Source of the DNA: Hydrogenophaga sp. SL48
GTDB lineage: Bacteria > Pseudomonadota > Gammaproteobacteria > Burkholderiales > Burkholderiaceae_C
Assembly (NCBI RefSeq): GCF_021729865.1
Contig: NZ_CP063400.1
Span: 930,001 to 994,000, forward strand
Reading direction: 5' to 3'
DNA length: 64,000 bases
The notes below the pieces were generated by a model that saw only the letters and a program-made list of their open reading frames with translations, was not told the origin of the DNA and did no database searches. The translations under genes and the position numbers were made by a program. Position 1 is the stretch's first letter, and each line of letters starts with the position of its first letter. This document shows, piece after piece, positions 8,332 through 17,561 of this stretch.

Positions 8332-8904
8332 TCAGGGCACCGACTGGCAGCCACCCTTGAGCAGGTACTCGGGAGAGCGGGGGCTGAACAGGCTGGCCGG
8401 GTGGTCCGTCATGTCCGTGATCTCGCGCCGGAGCGATTCGATCTCCCTGTCCGTCATCCACGCCTGGGGCTTCTGGAGGGTGTCCATCGTCGGGTAGTGG
8501 GCGTGGCCGGCATCGCCGAGCAAGGCCAGCAGGAAGGTGGTCCCTCGGCTCCGCTGGGCGGCGCGCAGGCTGCTGTCGGTGGCCGCGTAACGGTGCCAGA
8601 GGCCCATCTCGACCAGGGTCGGGGTGTCTTCAGGGCGGATGGGCAAGCGGCAGAACACGCGGGCGACGGTGTTGAAGGTGACCTGGAACGACGGCAGGCC
8701 GGGCATCGCGTGGCCAGTGCCTGCCCACTGCATCTCCTTTTCCATCGCCCGGCAGATCACCCTTGCGCGTTCGCTCTTTTCGCTGGTGCATTTCAGGTCC
8801 CGCTGCCAGAGCGGTGCCGCTGCGTGCGTGCCGCCGCTGACCAGGGCCAGGGTCAGAAGGCACAGGGTGGCGGAGGAAGCCGGGTTCGCGCGCATGCCCG
8901 GCAT
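8332..8904 (-). CDS. Hypothetical secreted protein
   Basis: 190 aa from ATG 8904, preceded by GAGG. The N-terminus is a signal peptide (hydrophobic stretch TLCLLTLALVSGG, cleavage near THAAA). The mature part has two cysteines near its start (KCTS, VICRAM), another further on (VFCRLP) and one near the C-terminus (GGCQSVP), which could form disulfides. I do not recognise the family. It ends 22 bp from the convergent LysR stop and is followed upstream by a separate Bug gene. The length of the open frame, good ribosome site and clear export signal support a real gene. Confidence 0.6.
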   Translation of the reverse strand: MPGMRANPASSATLCLLTLALVSGGTHAAAPLWQRDLKCTSEKSERARVICRAMEKEMQWAGTGHAMPGLPSFQVTFNTVARVFCRLPIRPEDTPTLVEMGLWHRYAATDSSLRAAQRSRGTTFLLALLGDAGHAHYPTMDTLQKPQAWMTDREIESLRREITDMTDHPASLFSPRSPEYLLKGGCQSVP

Positions 8905-9008
8905 TGTCGCCTCGACCGATGGCGCCCCGTTCCCGGGCCGCCTGCGTTGGCCGCCACCGCGGCCTGCGCGCCGCCATGGCGGTGTGATCTGGACCCGGGA
9001 ACGGGGTG

Positions 9009-9983
9009 TCAGTCGGCGTATTGCCCCGCCGCCTTGATGACGACCGACCAGCGGGCCATTTCGTCTTCCACAAACTTCTTGTGCCCGCCGGCCTCCAGAC
9101 GGCCGTCGTTCACCACCGACACGCCCAGCGCTTCCTGCTTCTTCACGAAGTCCGGATCTTTCAGGGCCGCTCGCAGCGCGCCATTGAGTTTGCCCAGCAC
9201 CGCGGCGGGCGTGCCCTTGGGCGCGTAGAGACCGTGCCAGATCGAGACGTTGAAACCGGGCAGGCCCGCTTCGCTCAGCGTGGGCGCGCTGGCAATGGCC
9301 GGCTGCTTCGAACGCTGTGCGCTGGTGACGGCGTACAGCTTCACCTTGCCGGCCTCGATCTGCGGCACCGCGTTGGTGGCCTGGTCGCACATGATGTCCA
9401 CCTGACCGCCCAAGAGATCGGTCATGGCGGGCGCCGTGCCCTTGTAGGCGATGGTGGTCATGTCCGCCTTGAGCGCGCTCTGCAGCATCAGGCCGCACAG
9501 GTGCGAGGCCGATCCCAGGCCCGCGTGCGCCAGGTTCACCTTGCCCGGATTGGCCGCGATCCACTGCCGCAACTCGCCGAAGTTCCTGGCCTCCATGGTC
9601 GGTCGTGTGATCACCGTGGACGGCGACTCGTTGATCAGCCCCAGGTACTCGAAGTCGTCCGGCATCTGGTAGCTGAGCTTGCGGTACAGCGCGGGCGCGG
9701 TGGCCATGCCGATGTGGTGCACCAGCAGGGTGTGGCCGTCGGCACTGGACCGGGCCACCTTGGCCACGCCGATGGTGCCACCGGCGCCCGCCGCGTTCTC
9801 CACGACCACGGGCTGCGGCAGGGTCTTGCGCATGGCCTCGGCCAGGTCCCGGGCGATCTTGTCGCTGGGGCCGCCGGCCGCGAAGGGCACGACCAGCACC
9901 ACCGGTTTGTCGGGGAACTCGGCCAGGGCGGCGGTGGACAGGGCCGCCAGCACGGCGACGGAACACAGTTGCTGAATCTTCAT
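9009..9983 (-). CDS. Bug/TctC-type receptor next to D-tartrate dehydratase
   Basis: 324 aa; signal peptide MKIQQLCSVAVLAALSTAALA, then the Bug opening FPDKPVVLVVPFAAGGPSD and the loop ENAAGAGGTIGVAKV. Start at ATG 9983 with GGAGACAACC upstream. It lies 30 bp downstream of the D-tartrate dehydratase on the same strand, so the two are almost certainly co-transcribed. A D-tartrate-type ligand is the natural inference. No TctAB permease is adjacent. Confidence 0.88.
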   Translation of the reverse strand: MKIQQLCSVAVLAALSTAALAEFPDKPVVLVVPFAAGGPSDKIARDLAEAMRKTLPQPVVVENAAGAGGTIGVAKVARSSADGHTLLVHHIGMATAPALYRKLSYQMPDDFEYLGLINESPSTVITRPTMEARNFGELRQWIAANPGKVNLAHAGLGSASHLCGLMLQSALKADMTTIAYKGTAPAMTDLLGGQVDIMCDQATNAVPQIEAGKVKLYAVTSAQRSKQPAIASAPTLSEAGLPGFNVSIWHGLYAPKGTPAAVLGKLNGALRAALKDPDFVKKQEALGVSVVNDGRLEAGGHKKFVEDEMARWSVVIKAAGQYAD

Positions 9984-10013
9984 GGTTGTCTCCTGCGGGT
10001 GGAACAGAACGAA

Positions 10014-11183
10014 TCAGGCGGAGAGCGCCTGCATTTCCTTGAACAGATCGGCCTTACCTTCAAAGCCGATGCCGGGCAGGTGGTCGGGCAGGGTGACGTG
10101 GCCACCCTCGACCTTCACGCCGTCCGGGAAACCGCCGAAGGGCTGGAACAGGTCGGGGTAGCTCTCGTTGCCGCCCAGGCCCAGGCCGGCCGCGATGTTC
10201 AGCGACATCTGGTGCCCACCGTGGGGGATGCAGCGGCTGGCCGACCAGCCGTGTTCCTTCAGCATGTCCAGCGTGCGCAGGTACTCCACGAGGCCGTAAC
10301 TCAGCGCGCAGTCGAACTGCAGCCAGTCGCGGTCGGGGCGCATGCCGCCGTAGCGGATCAGGTTGCGCGCGTCCTGCATAGAGAACAGGTCTTCGCCGGT
10401 GGCCATGGGGTTCTTGTAGTAGTTGCGCAGGGCCGCCTGCAGCTCGTAGTCGAGCGGGTCGCCCGGCTCTTCGTACCAGAACAGGTCGTACTGCGAAAGT
10501 GCCTTGGCGTACTGGATCGCGGTGTCCAGATCGAAGCGGCCGTTGGCGTCCACGCACAATTTCTGGCCGTCCTGCAGCACCTCCATGATCGAGTCGATGC
10601 GGCGCAGGTCTTCGTCGAGCGAGGCGCCGCCGATCTTCTTCTTGACCACGGTGTAGCCGCGGTCGATGTAGCTGCGCATCTCGTCTTGCAGCTTCTTGTG
10701 GTCCTGCCCCGGGTAGTAGTAGCCACCGGCGGCGTAGACGAAGATCTTGCGGTTGGCCTGGCCGTTGCCGTAGCGGTTGGCCAGCAGCTGGAACAGCGGC
10801 ACGCCTTCGATCTTGGCCACGGCGTCCCAGACCGCCATGTCGATGGTGCCGATGGCCACCGAACGCTCGCCGTGACCGCCCGGCTTTTCGTTCGTGAACA
10901 TGGTGTTCCAGATCTTGTGCGGGTCCAGGTTCTTGCCGCTGTCGTCGATCAGCGCATCGGGGTTGGCCTCCATCACGCGCGGGATGAAGCGCTCGCGCAT
11001 GAGCTTGCCCTGGCCGTAGCGGCCGTTGGAGTTGAAGCCGTAGCCGACCACCGGTTGGCCGTCGCGGATCACGTCGGTGATCACGGCCACCAGGCTCAGC
11101 GTCATCTTGCTGAAGTCGATGTAGGCGTTGCGGATGGGCGAGCTGATGGGCAGGGTTTTTTCTCTGATTTCAACGATTTTCAT
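10014..11183 (-). CDS. tarD: D(-)-tartrate dehydratase, enolase superfamily
   Basis: 389 aa, the length of characterised D-tartrate dehydratase (TarD of Bradyrhizobium). It removes water from D-tartrate to give oxaloacetate, using Mg. Enolase-superfamily residues are all present and offset by one from TarD: K181/K183 (VVKKKIGGA), metal ligands D212 (VDANGRF), E238/E239 (FWYEEPGD) and E264 (ATGEDLF), and the general base H321 (CIPHGGHQ). The N-terminal cap starts with ISSPIRNAYIDF, which is also characteristic. Co-directional with a Bug receptor and divergent from a LysR regulator. This is one of the most secure specific assignments in the window. Confidence 0.93.
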   Translation of the reverse strand: MKIVEIREKTLPISSPIRNAYIDFSKMTLSLVAVITDVIRDGQPVVGYGFNSNGRYGQGKLMRERFIPRVMEANPDALIDDSGKNLDPHKIWNTMFTNEKPGGHGERSVAIGTIDMAVWDAVAKIEGVPLFQLLANRYGNGQANRKIFVYAAGGYYYPGQDHKKLQDEMRSYIDRGYTVVKKKIGGASLDEDLRRIDSIMEVLQDGQKLCVDANGRFDLDTAIQYAKALSQYDLFWYEEPGDPLDYELQAALRNYYKNPMATGEDLFSMQDARNLIRYGGMRPDRDWLQFDCALSYGLVEYLRTLDMLKEHGWSASRCIPHGGHQMSLNIAAGLGLGGNESYPDLFQPFGGFPDGVKVEGGHVTLPDHLPGIGFEGKADLFKEMQALSA

Positions 11184-11279
11184 GAGGGGCTCCAGAAAGA
11201 AGAGGGCCTATGATTTCGGAATCCAAGCGCGCTGACCAATGCTGTTTTTCTCTGCTTCAATGCTTTCAAAGCACCGCCC

Positions 11280-12212
11280 ATGAACCTCTCCTGGCTGGAC
11301 GATTTCGGGGCCCTGGCGGCCACCGGAAATTTCTCCCGTGCGGCCGAAGACCGGCACATGACGCAGCCCGCGTTCAGCCGGCGCATCCGTGCACTGGAGG
11401 AGTGGCTGGGGGTTGAACTGTTCGACCGCAGCTCGCAGCCGGCGCGCCTGACCGAGGCGGGGGAATGGTTCAGGGGTGTGGCGCAAGGCCTGCTGGCGCA
11501 GGTGGCGCGCCTGCCGGGCGAGGCGCAGTCCATTGCCGAGGCCAGCGCATCCACGCTGAAGTTCGCAGCGACGCACGCGCTGTCGTTCACCTTCATGCCG
11601 GGCTGGTTGCGTGGCCTCGAATCGCAGCTGGCGGTGGGCCCGGTGCAGCTGGTGTCCGACGTGATGCACCGCTGCGAGTCGCTGCTGCAGGACAGCAAGG
11701 TGCACTTCATCCTGAGCCATGCCCACCGGGGCACCCGTGGGCCGCTGGAGACCGCCGGCTATCCGTCGCTGGTGGTGGGTAGCGACACCCTGGTGCCCGT
11801 GTCGGGCGTCGATGCCCAGGGACGGGTGGCCCATGCCCTGGAGCCGGACAGCGCGCGGGGCGCGCCGCTGCTGGCCTACAGCGACGAGTCGGGGCTGGGG
11901 CGGATGCTTCGCGAAGCCAGCGGGGAGCGGTTGGCGCACTTCAACCTGCAGACCACGTTCACCGCGCACCTGGCCTCGGTGCTCCGGACCATGGCCCTGG
12001 GCGGACGGGGCATCGCATGGCTGCCCATGACGCTGGTGGCCGATGACATGGCCGCCGGTCGTCTGGTGAAGGTGGGTTCAACCGAATGGGACTTGGCCCT
12101 GGACATCCGCCTGTTCCGGGACAAGCGGGCGCTCGGGCCGGCGGCCGAGGTGTTCTGGCACGCCGCGTCGCGGCAGGCCGATCCCACGCCGTCGGTCGCG
12201 CCGCAGGGGTAG
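11280..12212 (+). CDS. LysR-family regulator of the D-tartrate module
   Basis: 310 aa from ATG 11280. The N-terminal HTH is WLDDFGALAATGNFSRAAE...TQPAFSRRI; a variant LysR effector domain follows, with SFTFMPGWLRGLE near residues 97-110. It is divergent from the D-tartrate dehydratase with 96 bp between the starts, so local control of that operon by D-tartrate is the simplest reading (inference). Its gene converges with pirin, only 14 bp apart. Confidence 0.85.
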   Translation: MNLSWLDDFGALAATGNFSRAAEDRHMTQPAFSRRIRALEEWLGVELFDRSSQPARLTEAGEWFRGVAQGLLAQVARLPGEAQSIAEASASTLKFAATHALSFTFMPGWLRGLESQLAVGPVQLVSDVMHRCESLLQDSKVHFILSHAHRGTRGPLETAGYPSLVVGSDTLVPVSGVDAQGRVAHALEPDSARGAPLLAYSDESGLGRMLREASGERLAHFNLQTTFTAHLASVLRTMALGGRGIAWLPMTLVADDMAAGRLVKVGSTEWDLALDIRLFRDKRALGPAAEVFWHAASRQADPTPSVAPQG

Positions 12213-12226
12213 GACGGTCAGGCCGT

Positions 12227-13111
12227 TCAGGCCCGCGCCTCTTCGCCCAACCGCCCGTCGCGGAAGTCGTTCAGCGCCTGGTAGATCTGATCCTTCGTGT
12301 TCATCACGAACGGGCCGTACTGCGCGATGGGCTCGTTCAGCGGGCGGCCGGCGATCAGCAGGGCTTTCGCTTCGCTGCCGGCCTCGATCACCACGCCGTC
12401 GCTGCCGGCGGTGTTGGCGAGCAGGGCCATGCGGCCGGCCGGCACGCGCTGGCCGCCGATGCTCACTTCGCCCCGGTACACGTAGACGAAGGCGTTGTGC
12501 CCGGCGGGCAGGGCCTGCGCGAACGAAGCGCCGCTGGGCAGGTGCAGGTCCAGGTACACCGGCGCGGTGGTCTCGCGCGTCACGGCGCCGCCCACGCCAT
12601 GGCTGTCACCGGCGATCACGGTCACGCTCACACCCTCGGGCGTGGTGAACTGCGGCAGCTCGGTGTTCTTGAAATCGCGGTACCAGGGCGGATTCATCTT
12701 GTCGCGCCCGGGCAGGTTCAGCCAGAGCTGGAAGCCTTCCATCACGCCCGCTTCCTGCTGCGGAATTTCGGAGTGGATCACGCCCTTCGCCGCCGTCATC
12801 CACTGCACGCCGCCGTTCTCCAGCAGGCCCTCATTCCCGGCGCTGTCGCGGTGCAGCATGCGGCCCGCGATCATGTAGGTGATGGTCTCGAAGCCGCGGT
12901 GCGGGTGGTCGGGGAAGCCGGCGATGTAGTCGTCGGGGTTGTCGCTGCCAAAGGCATCGAGCATCAGGAACGGGTCGAGCCGGCGCTGCAGGTCTTGCGT
13001 GAGCACGCGGGTGAGCTTGACGCCCGCGCCGTCGGACGTGGGCTGCCCCGCGATCAGCCGCTCCACGCGGCGTGCTTGCTGGACGCTGGGGGTGATGAGG
13101 GTGGTGGTCAT
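12227..13111 (-). CDS. Pirin-family protein
   Basis: 294 aa from ATG 13111 with GGAGACTGCC upstream; upstream in-frame extension looks non-coding. The bicupin fold is signalled by FPDHPHRGFETITYMI (metal-binding histidines), the stretch GGVQWMTAAKGVIHSE and EGFQLWLNLP. Pirins of this type may have quercetinase or redox-sensing activity; the physiological role is unknown. The azoreductase gene is upstream on the same strand, separated by a repeat element. Adjacency with a quinone/azo reductase fits an oxidative or aromatic-stress role (weak inference). Confidence 0.9.
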   Translation of the reverse strand: MTTTLITPSVQQARRVERLIAGQPTSDGAGVKLTRVLTQDLQRRLDPFLMLDAFGSDNPDDYIAGFPDHPHRGFETITYMIAGRMLHRDSAGNEGLLENGGVQWMTAAKGVIHSEIPQQEAGVMEGFQLWLNLPGRDKMNPPWYRDFKNTELPQFTTPEGVSVTVIAGDSHGVGGAVTRETTAPVYLDLHLPSGASFAQALPAGHNAFVYVYRGEVSIGGQRVPAGRMALLANTAGSDGVVIEAGSEAKALLIAGRPLNEPIAQYGPFVMNTKDQIYQALNDFRDGRLGEEARA

Positions 13112-13199
13112 GGCAGTCTCCTTGTGAAGTGGGGGCGGGACGCGCAGCGCGTGCGGTGGGTCAGCAACCGCTCCGGCGCGAAATGGGTCCACCCAGAAC

Positions 13200-13273
13200 G
13201 CGGTGGAACCGGCTTTGCCGGGCCACTCGCGTTGCCCCCTTGAGGGGGGCGCGCGCAGCGCGGCGGGGGTGGG
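13200..13273 (-). repeat. Dispersed G+C-rich 3' repeat, copy A
   Basis: Starts directly after the azoR stop codon (13274 on the minus strand). It contains CCGGCTTTGCCGG (inverted repeat), then GCCCCCTTGAGGGGGG (inverted repeat) and a GC-rich block with GCGCAGCGC, ending GGGGGTGGG. Two related copies occur at 33040-33120 and 62642-62722. All three directly follow a stop codon and have the same orientation relative to the upstream gene. Confidence 0.75.
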
Positions 13274-13873
13274 TCAATTCAACGCCGCTTCGATGTCCTG
13301 TTCGGCTTGCGCAAAGCCCTTGGCAGCCGCTTCCGGGCCCATGTTCAGGCCTTCGGCGTAGATGAAGCGCAGGTCGGTCAGGCCCAGGAAGCCCAGCACG
13401 GCCTTCAGGTAAGGTACCTGCGAGTCGTTCGGCGTGTCGCGGTACAGGCCGCCGCGCGCCAGGGCGACATAAACGGTCTTGCCCTTGAGCAGGCCTTCGG
13501 GGCCGGTCGCGGTGTAGCGGAAGGTGGTGCCGGCGCGGGCAATCGCGTCGATCCAGGCCTTGAGCTGCACCGGCACGCCGAAGTTGTACATGGGCACGCC
13601 CAGCACGATGGTGTCGTGCGCCTGGATCTCGGCGATCAGCGCGTCGTCCAGCGCCACGCGGGCGGCTTGCTCGGGACTGCGCTGCTCGGCCGGGGTGAAC
13701 AGGGCGCCCAGGGCGGCTTCGTCCAGCACCGGGTGCGGGGTCACGGCCAGGTCGCGCAGGGTGAACGTGGCGGCGGGGTTCGAGGCCTTCAGGCGCTCCA
13801 CCACGCTGTTGGCGACCTTGGTGGAGTTGGCGCCTTCGCGGCGGGCACTGGCGTTGATTTGCAGGATGTTCAT
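13274..13873 (-). CDS. azoR: FMN-dependent NADH-azoreductase
   Basis: 199 aa flavodoxin-like fold from ATG 13873. It opens [21 protein letters not shown] (FMN phosphate loop SARREGANS), and has [32 protein letters not shown], the highly conserved AzoR core. It reduces azo dyes and quinones with NADH and FMN. It is divergent from a LysR gene, 72 bp apart, a common azoR/lysR arrangement. Its 3' end carries the dispersed repeat. Confidence 0.93.
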   Translation of the reverse strand: MNILQINASARREGANSTKVANSVVERLKASNPAATFTLRDLAVTPHPVLDEAALGALFTPAEQRSPEQAARVALDDALIAEIQAHDTIVLGVPMYNFGVPVQLKAWIDAIARAGTTFRYTATGPEGLLKGKTVYVALARGGLYRDTPNDSQVPYLKAVLGFLGLTDLRFIYAEGLNMGPEAAAKGFAQAEQDIEAALN

Positions 13874-13927
13874 GGTGGATTCCTTGGAAGGGTGAGTCGA
13901 TGGAGTGACTTTAAGGCGCACCAATCA

Positions 13928-13946
13928 CCTTGAAAATCCCTTGAAA
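13928..13946. promoter_or_regulatory. Tandem CCTTGAAA repeat between azoR and lysR
   Basis: CCTTGAAA occurs at 13928-13935 and again at 13939-13946, 11 bp (one helical turn) apart, in the 72-bp azoR/lysR divergent gap. It abuts the first possible LysR start codon. Possible operator for the adjacent LysR; position is the only support for the regulator. Confidence 0.4.
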
Positions 13947-14902
13947 TGGATATGATTGTTGCCATGATGGAACAATCAAGCGCCGAAACCGGCATCGACC
14001 CCAACGACCTGCTGATCTTTGCGCGCGTGGCCGAACTGGGCAGTTTCAGCCGTGCGGCCGAGCGCCTGGGCCTGCCCAAATCCACCGTGTCGCGCCGGCT
14101 GGCCGCGCTGGAGCAGCGCATGGGCGAGCGCCTGCTGCTGCGCACCACGCGCCGCCAGACCCTCACCGAGTTCGGCCTGCAGCTGCTGGAGCACGCGCGC
14201 CAGGTGGTGGCCGAGCTGGACGCCGTGGGCCTGCTGCGCGAGCAGCGCCAGGCCGCGCCCAGCGGGCGGCTGCGCGTGTCCATGCCGGGCGACTTCGCCA
14301 ACATGGTGCTGGTGGACAGCCTGGCCGCCTTCATGGCGCTGCACCCCGCGATTTCGCTGGAACTGGACCTCTCGCCCCGGCGGGTGGACCTGCTGGGCGA
14401 GGGGTTTGACGTGGCGATCCGCATGGGCGACCTGGCCGACGACGCCTTGCTCGTGGCCAGCAAGCTGGCGGTATTCACCCACGGCCTGTACGCCTCGCCC
14501 GGCTACCTGGCCGAACACGGTGACCCGCAGACCCCGGACGACCTGGCCGGCCACGCGGCCGTGCGCCTGATGCGTGGCAACGGCGAAGCCGCCGGCTGGA
14601 CGCTGCTGCAGGGCGAGCAGCGCTGGACGGGTGTGCCCGCCGGCCGCGTCAGCGCCAACTCGCCCGAGATGCTGATCCGCCTGGCCAGCGCGGGCGCCGG
14701 CATCGCCGCTGTGCCCGACCACTATGCCGTGGCCGACGTGCGCGCCGGCGCGCTGCGCCGCGTGCTGCCCGGCTGGGACCTGCCCACCAGCACCGCCTGG
14801 GCGGTGTACCCGGGGCGCAAGCTCATGCCGGCCAAGACACGGGCGTTCGTCGACATGCTGCAGGTGGCGCTGCGGGGCTGCAGCGAGCCGCCGCTGGCCT
14901 GA
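13946..14902 (+). CDS. LysR-family regulator divergent from azoR
   Basis: 318 aa if started at the first ATG; ATGs at 13952, 13964 and 13967 are also in frame and none has a good ribosome site, so the start is uncertain within 21 bp. HTH: DLLIFARVAELGSFSRAAERLGLPKSTVSRRLAALE, typical of the DsdC/AaeR-like branch of LysR proteins. A C-terminal effector domain follows with ASPGYLAEHG and AVYPGRKLMPAKTRAFVD. Likely regulates azoR, and perhaps the pirin gene (inference). Confidence 0.87.
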   Translation: MDMIVAMMEQSSAETGIDPNDLLIFARVAELGSFSRAAERLGLPKSTVSRRLAALEQRMGERLLLRTTRRQTLTEFGLQLLEHARQVVAELDAVGLLREQRQAAPSGRLRVSMPGDFANMVLVDSLAAFMALHPAISLELDLSPRRVDLLGEGFDVAIRMGDLADDALLVASKLAVFTHGLYASPGYLAEHGDPQTPDDLAGHAAVRLMRGNGEAAGWTLLQGEQRWTGVPAGRVSANSPEMLIRLASAGAGIAAVPDHYAVADVRAGALRRVLPGWDLPTSTAWAVYPGRKLMPAKTRAFVDMLQVALRGCSEPPLA

Positions 14903-15109
14903 TCCGGCCGCCCTTCGCGGGCTCGGCGACGGGTATCCAGGGTGCCGTCACCGGGCGGGCATGGTGGGCATTTATATTGGGGTTGCCGTGTGCCGCCCCT
15001 CACGCCAGGGCCGGTGGGCCGCACACTGGCATCGCCCGCTCCCGCAGGCCCCCCATGACCCCCAATGGCCAGCGCCGCTGCCCGCCCTCAGGACGAACAG
15101 GACCCGACC

Positions 15110-16798
15110 ATGCCGCACAACATCTCCCTCATCAACACCATCGCCGCCGGCCTGGGCCTGGCGCTGATCTTCGGCTTCCTGGCCACGAAGCTGCGCCTGC
15201 CGGCGCTCGTGGGTTACCTGCTCGCGGGCGTGGTGATCGGCCCGTTCACGCCGGGCTTCGTGGCCGACGCAGCGATCGCGGCGCAGCTGGCCGAGATCGG
15301 CGTGATGCTGCTGATGTTCGGCGTGGGCCTGCACTTCTCGCTCGACGACCTGCTCTCGGTGCGCAAGATCGCGCTGCCCGGCGCGGTGGTGCAGATGGTG
15401 GTGGCCACGCTCATGGGCATGGGGCTGGCGGTCTGGTGGGGCTGGGGCATGGGGTCGGCGCTGGTGTTCGGCATCTCGCTGTCGGTGGCGAGCACGGTGG
15501 TGCTGCTGCGCGCGCTGGAAAGCCTGGGCATCCTGGACTCCTTCACCGGGCGCGTCGCGGTGGGCTGGCTGGTGGTCGAGGACCTGGCGATGGTGCTGGT
15601 GCTCGTGCTGCTGCCGCCGCTGGCGGGCTTTCTCGGCGGCACGCAGCCGGCCGGCAGCGACGTGTCGATCTGGCAGACCCTGGGCGTGACGCTGCTGCAG
15701 GTGGGCGGTTTCGTGGCGCTGATGCTGGTGGTGGGGCGGCGGCTGTTTCCCTGGGTGCTCTGGCAGGTCACGCGCACCGGTTCGCGCGAGCTGTTCACGC
15801 TGTGCGTGGTGGCGGCGGCGGTGAGCATCGCGTTCGCGTCGGCCGCGCTGTTCGGTGTGTCGTTCGCGCTCGGGGCCTTCTTCGCCGGCATGGTGCTGCG
15901 CGAGTCGGAGTTCAGTCACCGCGCGGCCGAAGAGTCGCTGCCGCTGCGCGACGCCTTCGCGGTGCTGTTCTTCGTGTCGGTGGGCATGCTGTTCGACCCG
16001 TCGGTCTTGGTCGAGCGGCCCCTGCAGGTGCTGGCCGTGGTGGCCATCATCCTGCTGGGCAAGTCGCTGGCGGCGGCCTTGCTGGTGATCGCGCTGCGTT
16101 ACCCGCTCAACACCGCGCTCACGGTCTCGGCCAGCCTGGCCCAGATCGGCGAGTTCTCGTTCATCCTGATCGGCCTGGGCGCCGCGCTCGGGCTGCTGCC
16201 GCCCGAAGGGCAGAGCCTGGTGCTGGCGGGCGCGCTGATCTCGATCGCGGTCAACCCGCTGCTGTTCAAGGCCATCGCGCCGGTTCAGGCTTTCCTGCGC
16301 GCGCGCTCCGGATTCGTCCGCCAGCTGGAGGAACGAGACGACCCGCTGGCCGAGCTGCCCACCGCCACGGAAGAGCGCTTCCTGTCGCGCCAGGTGGTGC
16401 TGGTCGGTTACGGCCGGGTGGGGCGCCGCATCGCGCAGGCGCTCACGCAGGCACAGCAGCCTTTCGTGGTGGCCGAACAGAACCGCGAGATCGTCGAGCG
16501 GCTGCGCGGGCAGGGCATTGCGGCGGTCTATGGCGATGCCGCCGACCCGGCGGTGTTGGTGCAGGCGCACGTGGCGCGCGCCCGCATGCTGGTGATCGCC
16601 ACGCCCGACACCATGGCGGCGCGGCCCATGATCGACACCGCGCGCACCCTCAACCCTGGCATCGAGGTCGCGGTGCGTTCGCACAACGAAGAAGAGGCGC
16701 AGCGCCTGCGCGACGACGGGGCCGGCCACGTGTTTCTCGGCGAGGCCGAGCTGGCCGAGGCGATGGTGCGCCACGTGATGGCGGGGCGCGGGGCCTGA
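15110..16798 (+). CDS. CPA2-family cation/proton antiporter with TrkA-N domain (YbaL/KefB-like)
   Basis: 562 aa inner-membrane protein from ATG 15110. Residues about 1-385 form 12 or so membrane segments of the Na/H-exchanger family (LPALVGYLLAGVVIGP, SLSVASTVVLLRALE, LGAFFAGMVLRESEFSH). A cytosolic Rossmann TrkA-N domain follows (VVLVGYGRVGRRIAQAL, with AVYGDAADP) at about 425-540. This is the layout of YbaL/KefB proteins, which exchange K+ or Na+ for protons under nucleotide control. Preceded by a 207-bp gap in which I see no gene. Confidence 0.9.
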   Translation: MPHNISLINTIAAGLGLALIFGFLATKLRLPALVGYLLAGVVIGPFTPGFVADAAIAAQLAEIGVMLLMFGVGLHFSLDDLLSVRKIALPGAVVQMVVATLMGMGLAVWWGWGMGSALVFGISLSVASTVVLLRALESLGILDSFTGRVAVGWLVVEDLAMVLVLVLLPPLAGFLGGTQPAGSDVSIWQTLGVTLLQVGGFVALMLVVGRRLFPWVLWQVTRTGSRELFTLCVVAAAVSIAFASAALFGVSFALGAFFAGMVLRESEFSHRAAEESLPLRDAFAVLFFVSVGMLFDPSVLVERPLQVLAVVAIILLGKSLAAALLVIALRYPLNTALTVSASLAQIGEFSFILIGLGAALGLLPPEGQSLVLAGALISIAVNPLLFKAIAPVQAFLRARSGFVRQLEERDDPLAELPTATEERFLSRQVVLVGYGRVGRRIAQALTQAQQPFVVAEQNREIVERLRGQGIAAVYGDAADPAVLVQAHVARARMLVIATPDTMAARPMIDTARTLNPGIEVAVRSHNEEEAQRLRDDGAGHVFLGEAELAEAMVRHVMAGRGA

Positions 16799-16988
16799 GC
16801 GGCGCGGTTCAGCGCCTGCGCATCCGCGTCGGTCGATCCACAGCACGGCCGCGCCGGCGTGGCCGATGCCGGCCAGCGCACCAAGCCGCGTCAGGTCGCG
16901 CCGCTCGGTGCGCTGCCGCCAGGCCAGGAAGGTGGTGAGGATGGGGATGGCTGCCACGGCGGCGGCCATGCGCACCAGCCCGTGCCAG

Positions 16989-17561
16989 TCAGCGGTCCAG
17001 ATCGGCCATCAGCACCCGGGCCTGCGGCCACGGGCCATGGCCCGAGGCGGGGTTGAGGTGACCCGCCTGTCCCAGGTCGACCACGCGGCTGCCCCAGTCC
17101 CGGGCCAGCTCCCGCACACGGTCCGGCCGGCCCAGCGGGTCGTTCTCGCTGAGTGCGACCCGGCTGGGGAATGGCAGCGGGGCGCGCGGCACCGGGAACC
17201 AGCCCGCGGCACGCAGCGCGGCCGTGTCCGGGTAGCCCTCGGGCATCGGGGTGTCGAAGTCCGGTGGCGTGGCCAGGAGGGCGCCCCTCACACGGGCCGC
17301 CCGCTGGGTCGTTGCGGCCCAGTGCGCCACGGTGATGCAGCCGCCGCTGTGCGCGACCAGCAGCACCGTGCCGTCGACCGAGGCCACCGCCGCTTCCAGC
17401 GCGTTCACCCGGGCCTGGCGGTCCAGGTTCTCACGCCCCATCGGCGCCACCGTGACGCAGCCGGGCAGCTCGGCCGCCAGCAGGGTCTGCCAGTGCTGCG
17501 CGACATGGTCGCGCAGGCCGGGCACGATGACGATGGTGGACCGGGCGTTGGCCTGCACCAT
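16989..17561 (-). CDS. Alpha/beta hydrolase of the RBBP9/YdeN type
   Basis: 190 aa from ATG 17561. The start is fixed by a TGATG overlap with the stop of the upstream gene, plus AGGA 8 bp upstream. IVIVPGLRDHVAQHWQTLL opens the fold; the nucleophile is S72 (VAHSGGC); the acid is the Asp in ENDPLGR and the base the His in GQAGHLN. RBBP9-type serine hydrolases have poorly defined substrates. It is the last gene of the six-gene operon running leftward from 21987, so it may hydrolyse an ester or lactone intermediate of that pathway (inference). Confidence 0.85.
   Translation of the reverse strand: MVQANARSTIVIVPGLRDHVAQHWQTLLAAELPGCVTVAPMGRENLDRQARVNALEAAVASVDGTVLLVAHSGGCITVAHWAATTQRAARVRGALLATPPDFDTPMPEGYPDTAALRAAGWFPVPRAPLPFPSRVALSENDPLGRPDRVRELARDWGSRVVDLGQAGHLNPASGHGPWPQARVLMADLDR

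Noticed and set aside
8905..9966. Long minus-strand open frame joining the secreted protein to a region overlapping the Bug gene
   Set aside because: The part overlapping the Bug gene is an out-of-frame shadow; the real start of the secreted protein is ATG 8904 with its own ribosome site.
16800..16975. Possible short membrane protein on the minus strand (MAAAVAAIPILTTFLAW...)
   Set aside because: The first 50 or so codons from 16969 read like a helix-containing protein, but the frame then runs antisense through the antiporter with no nearby stop. It could be a broken remnant; not enough to call a gene.
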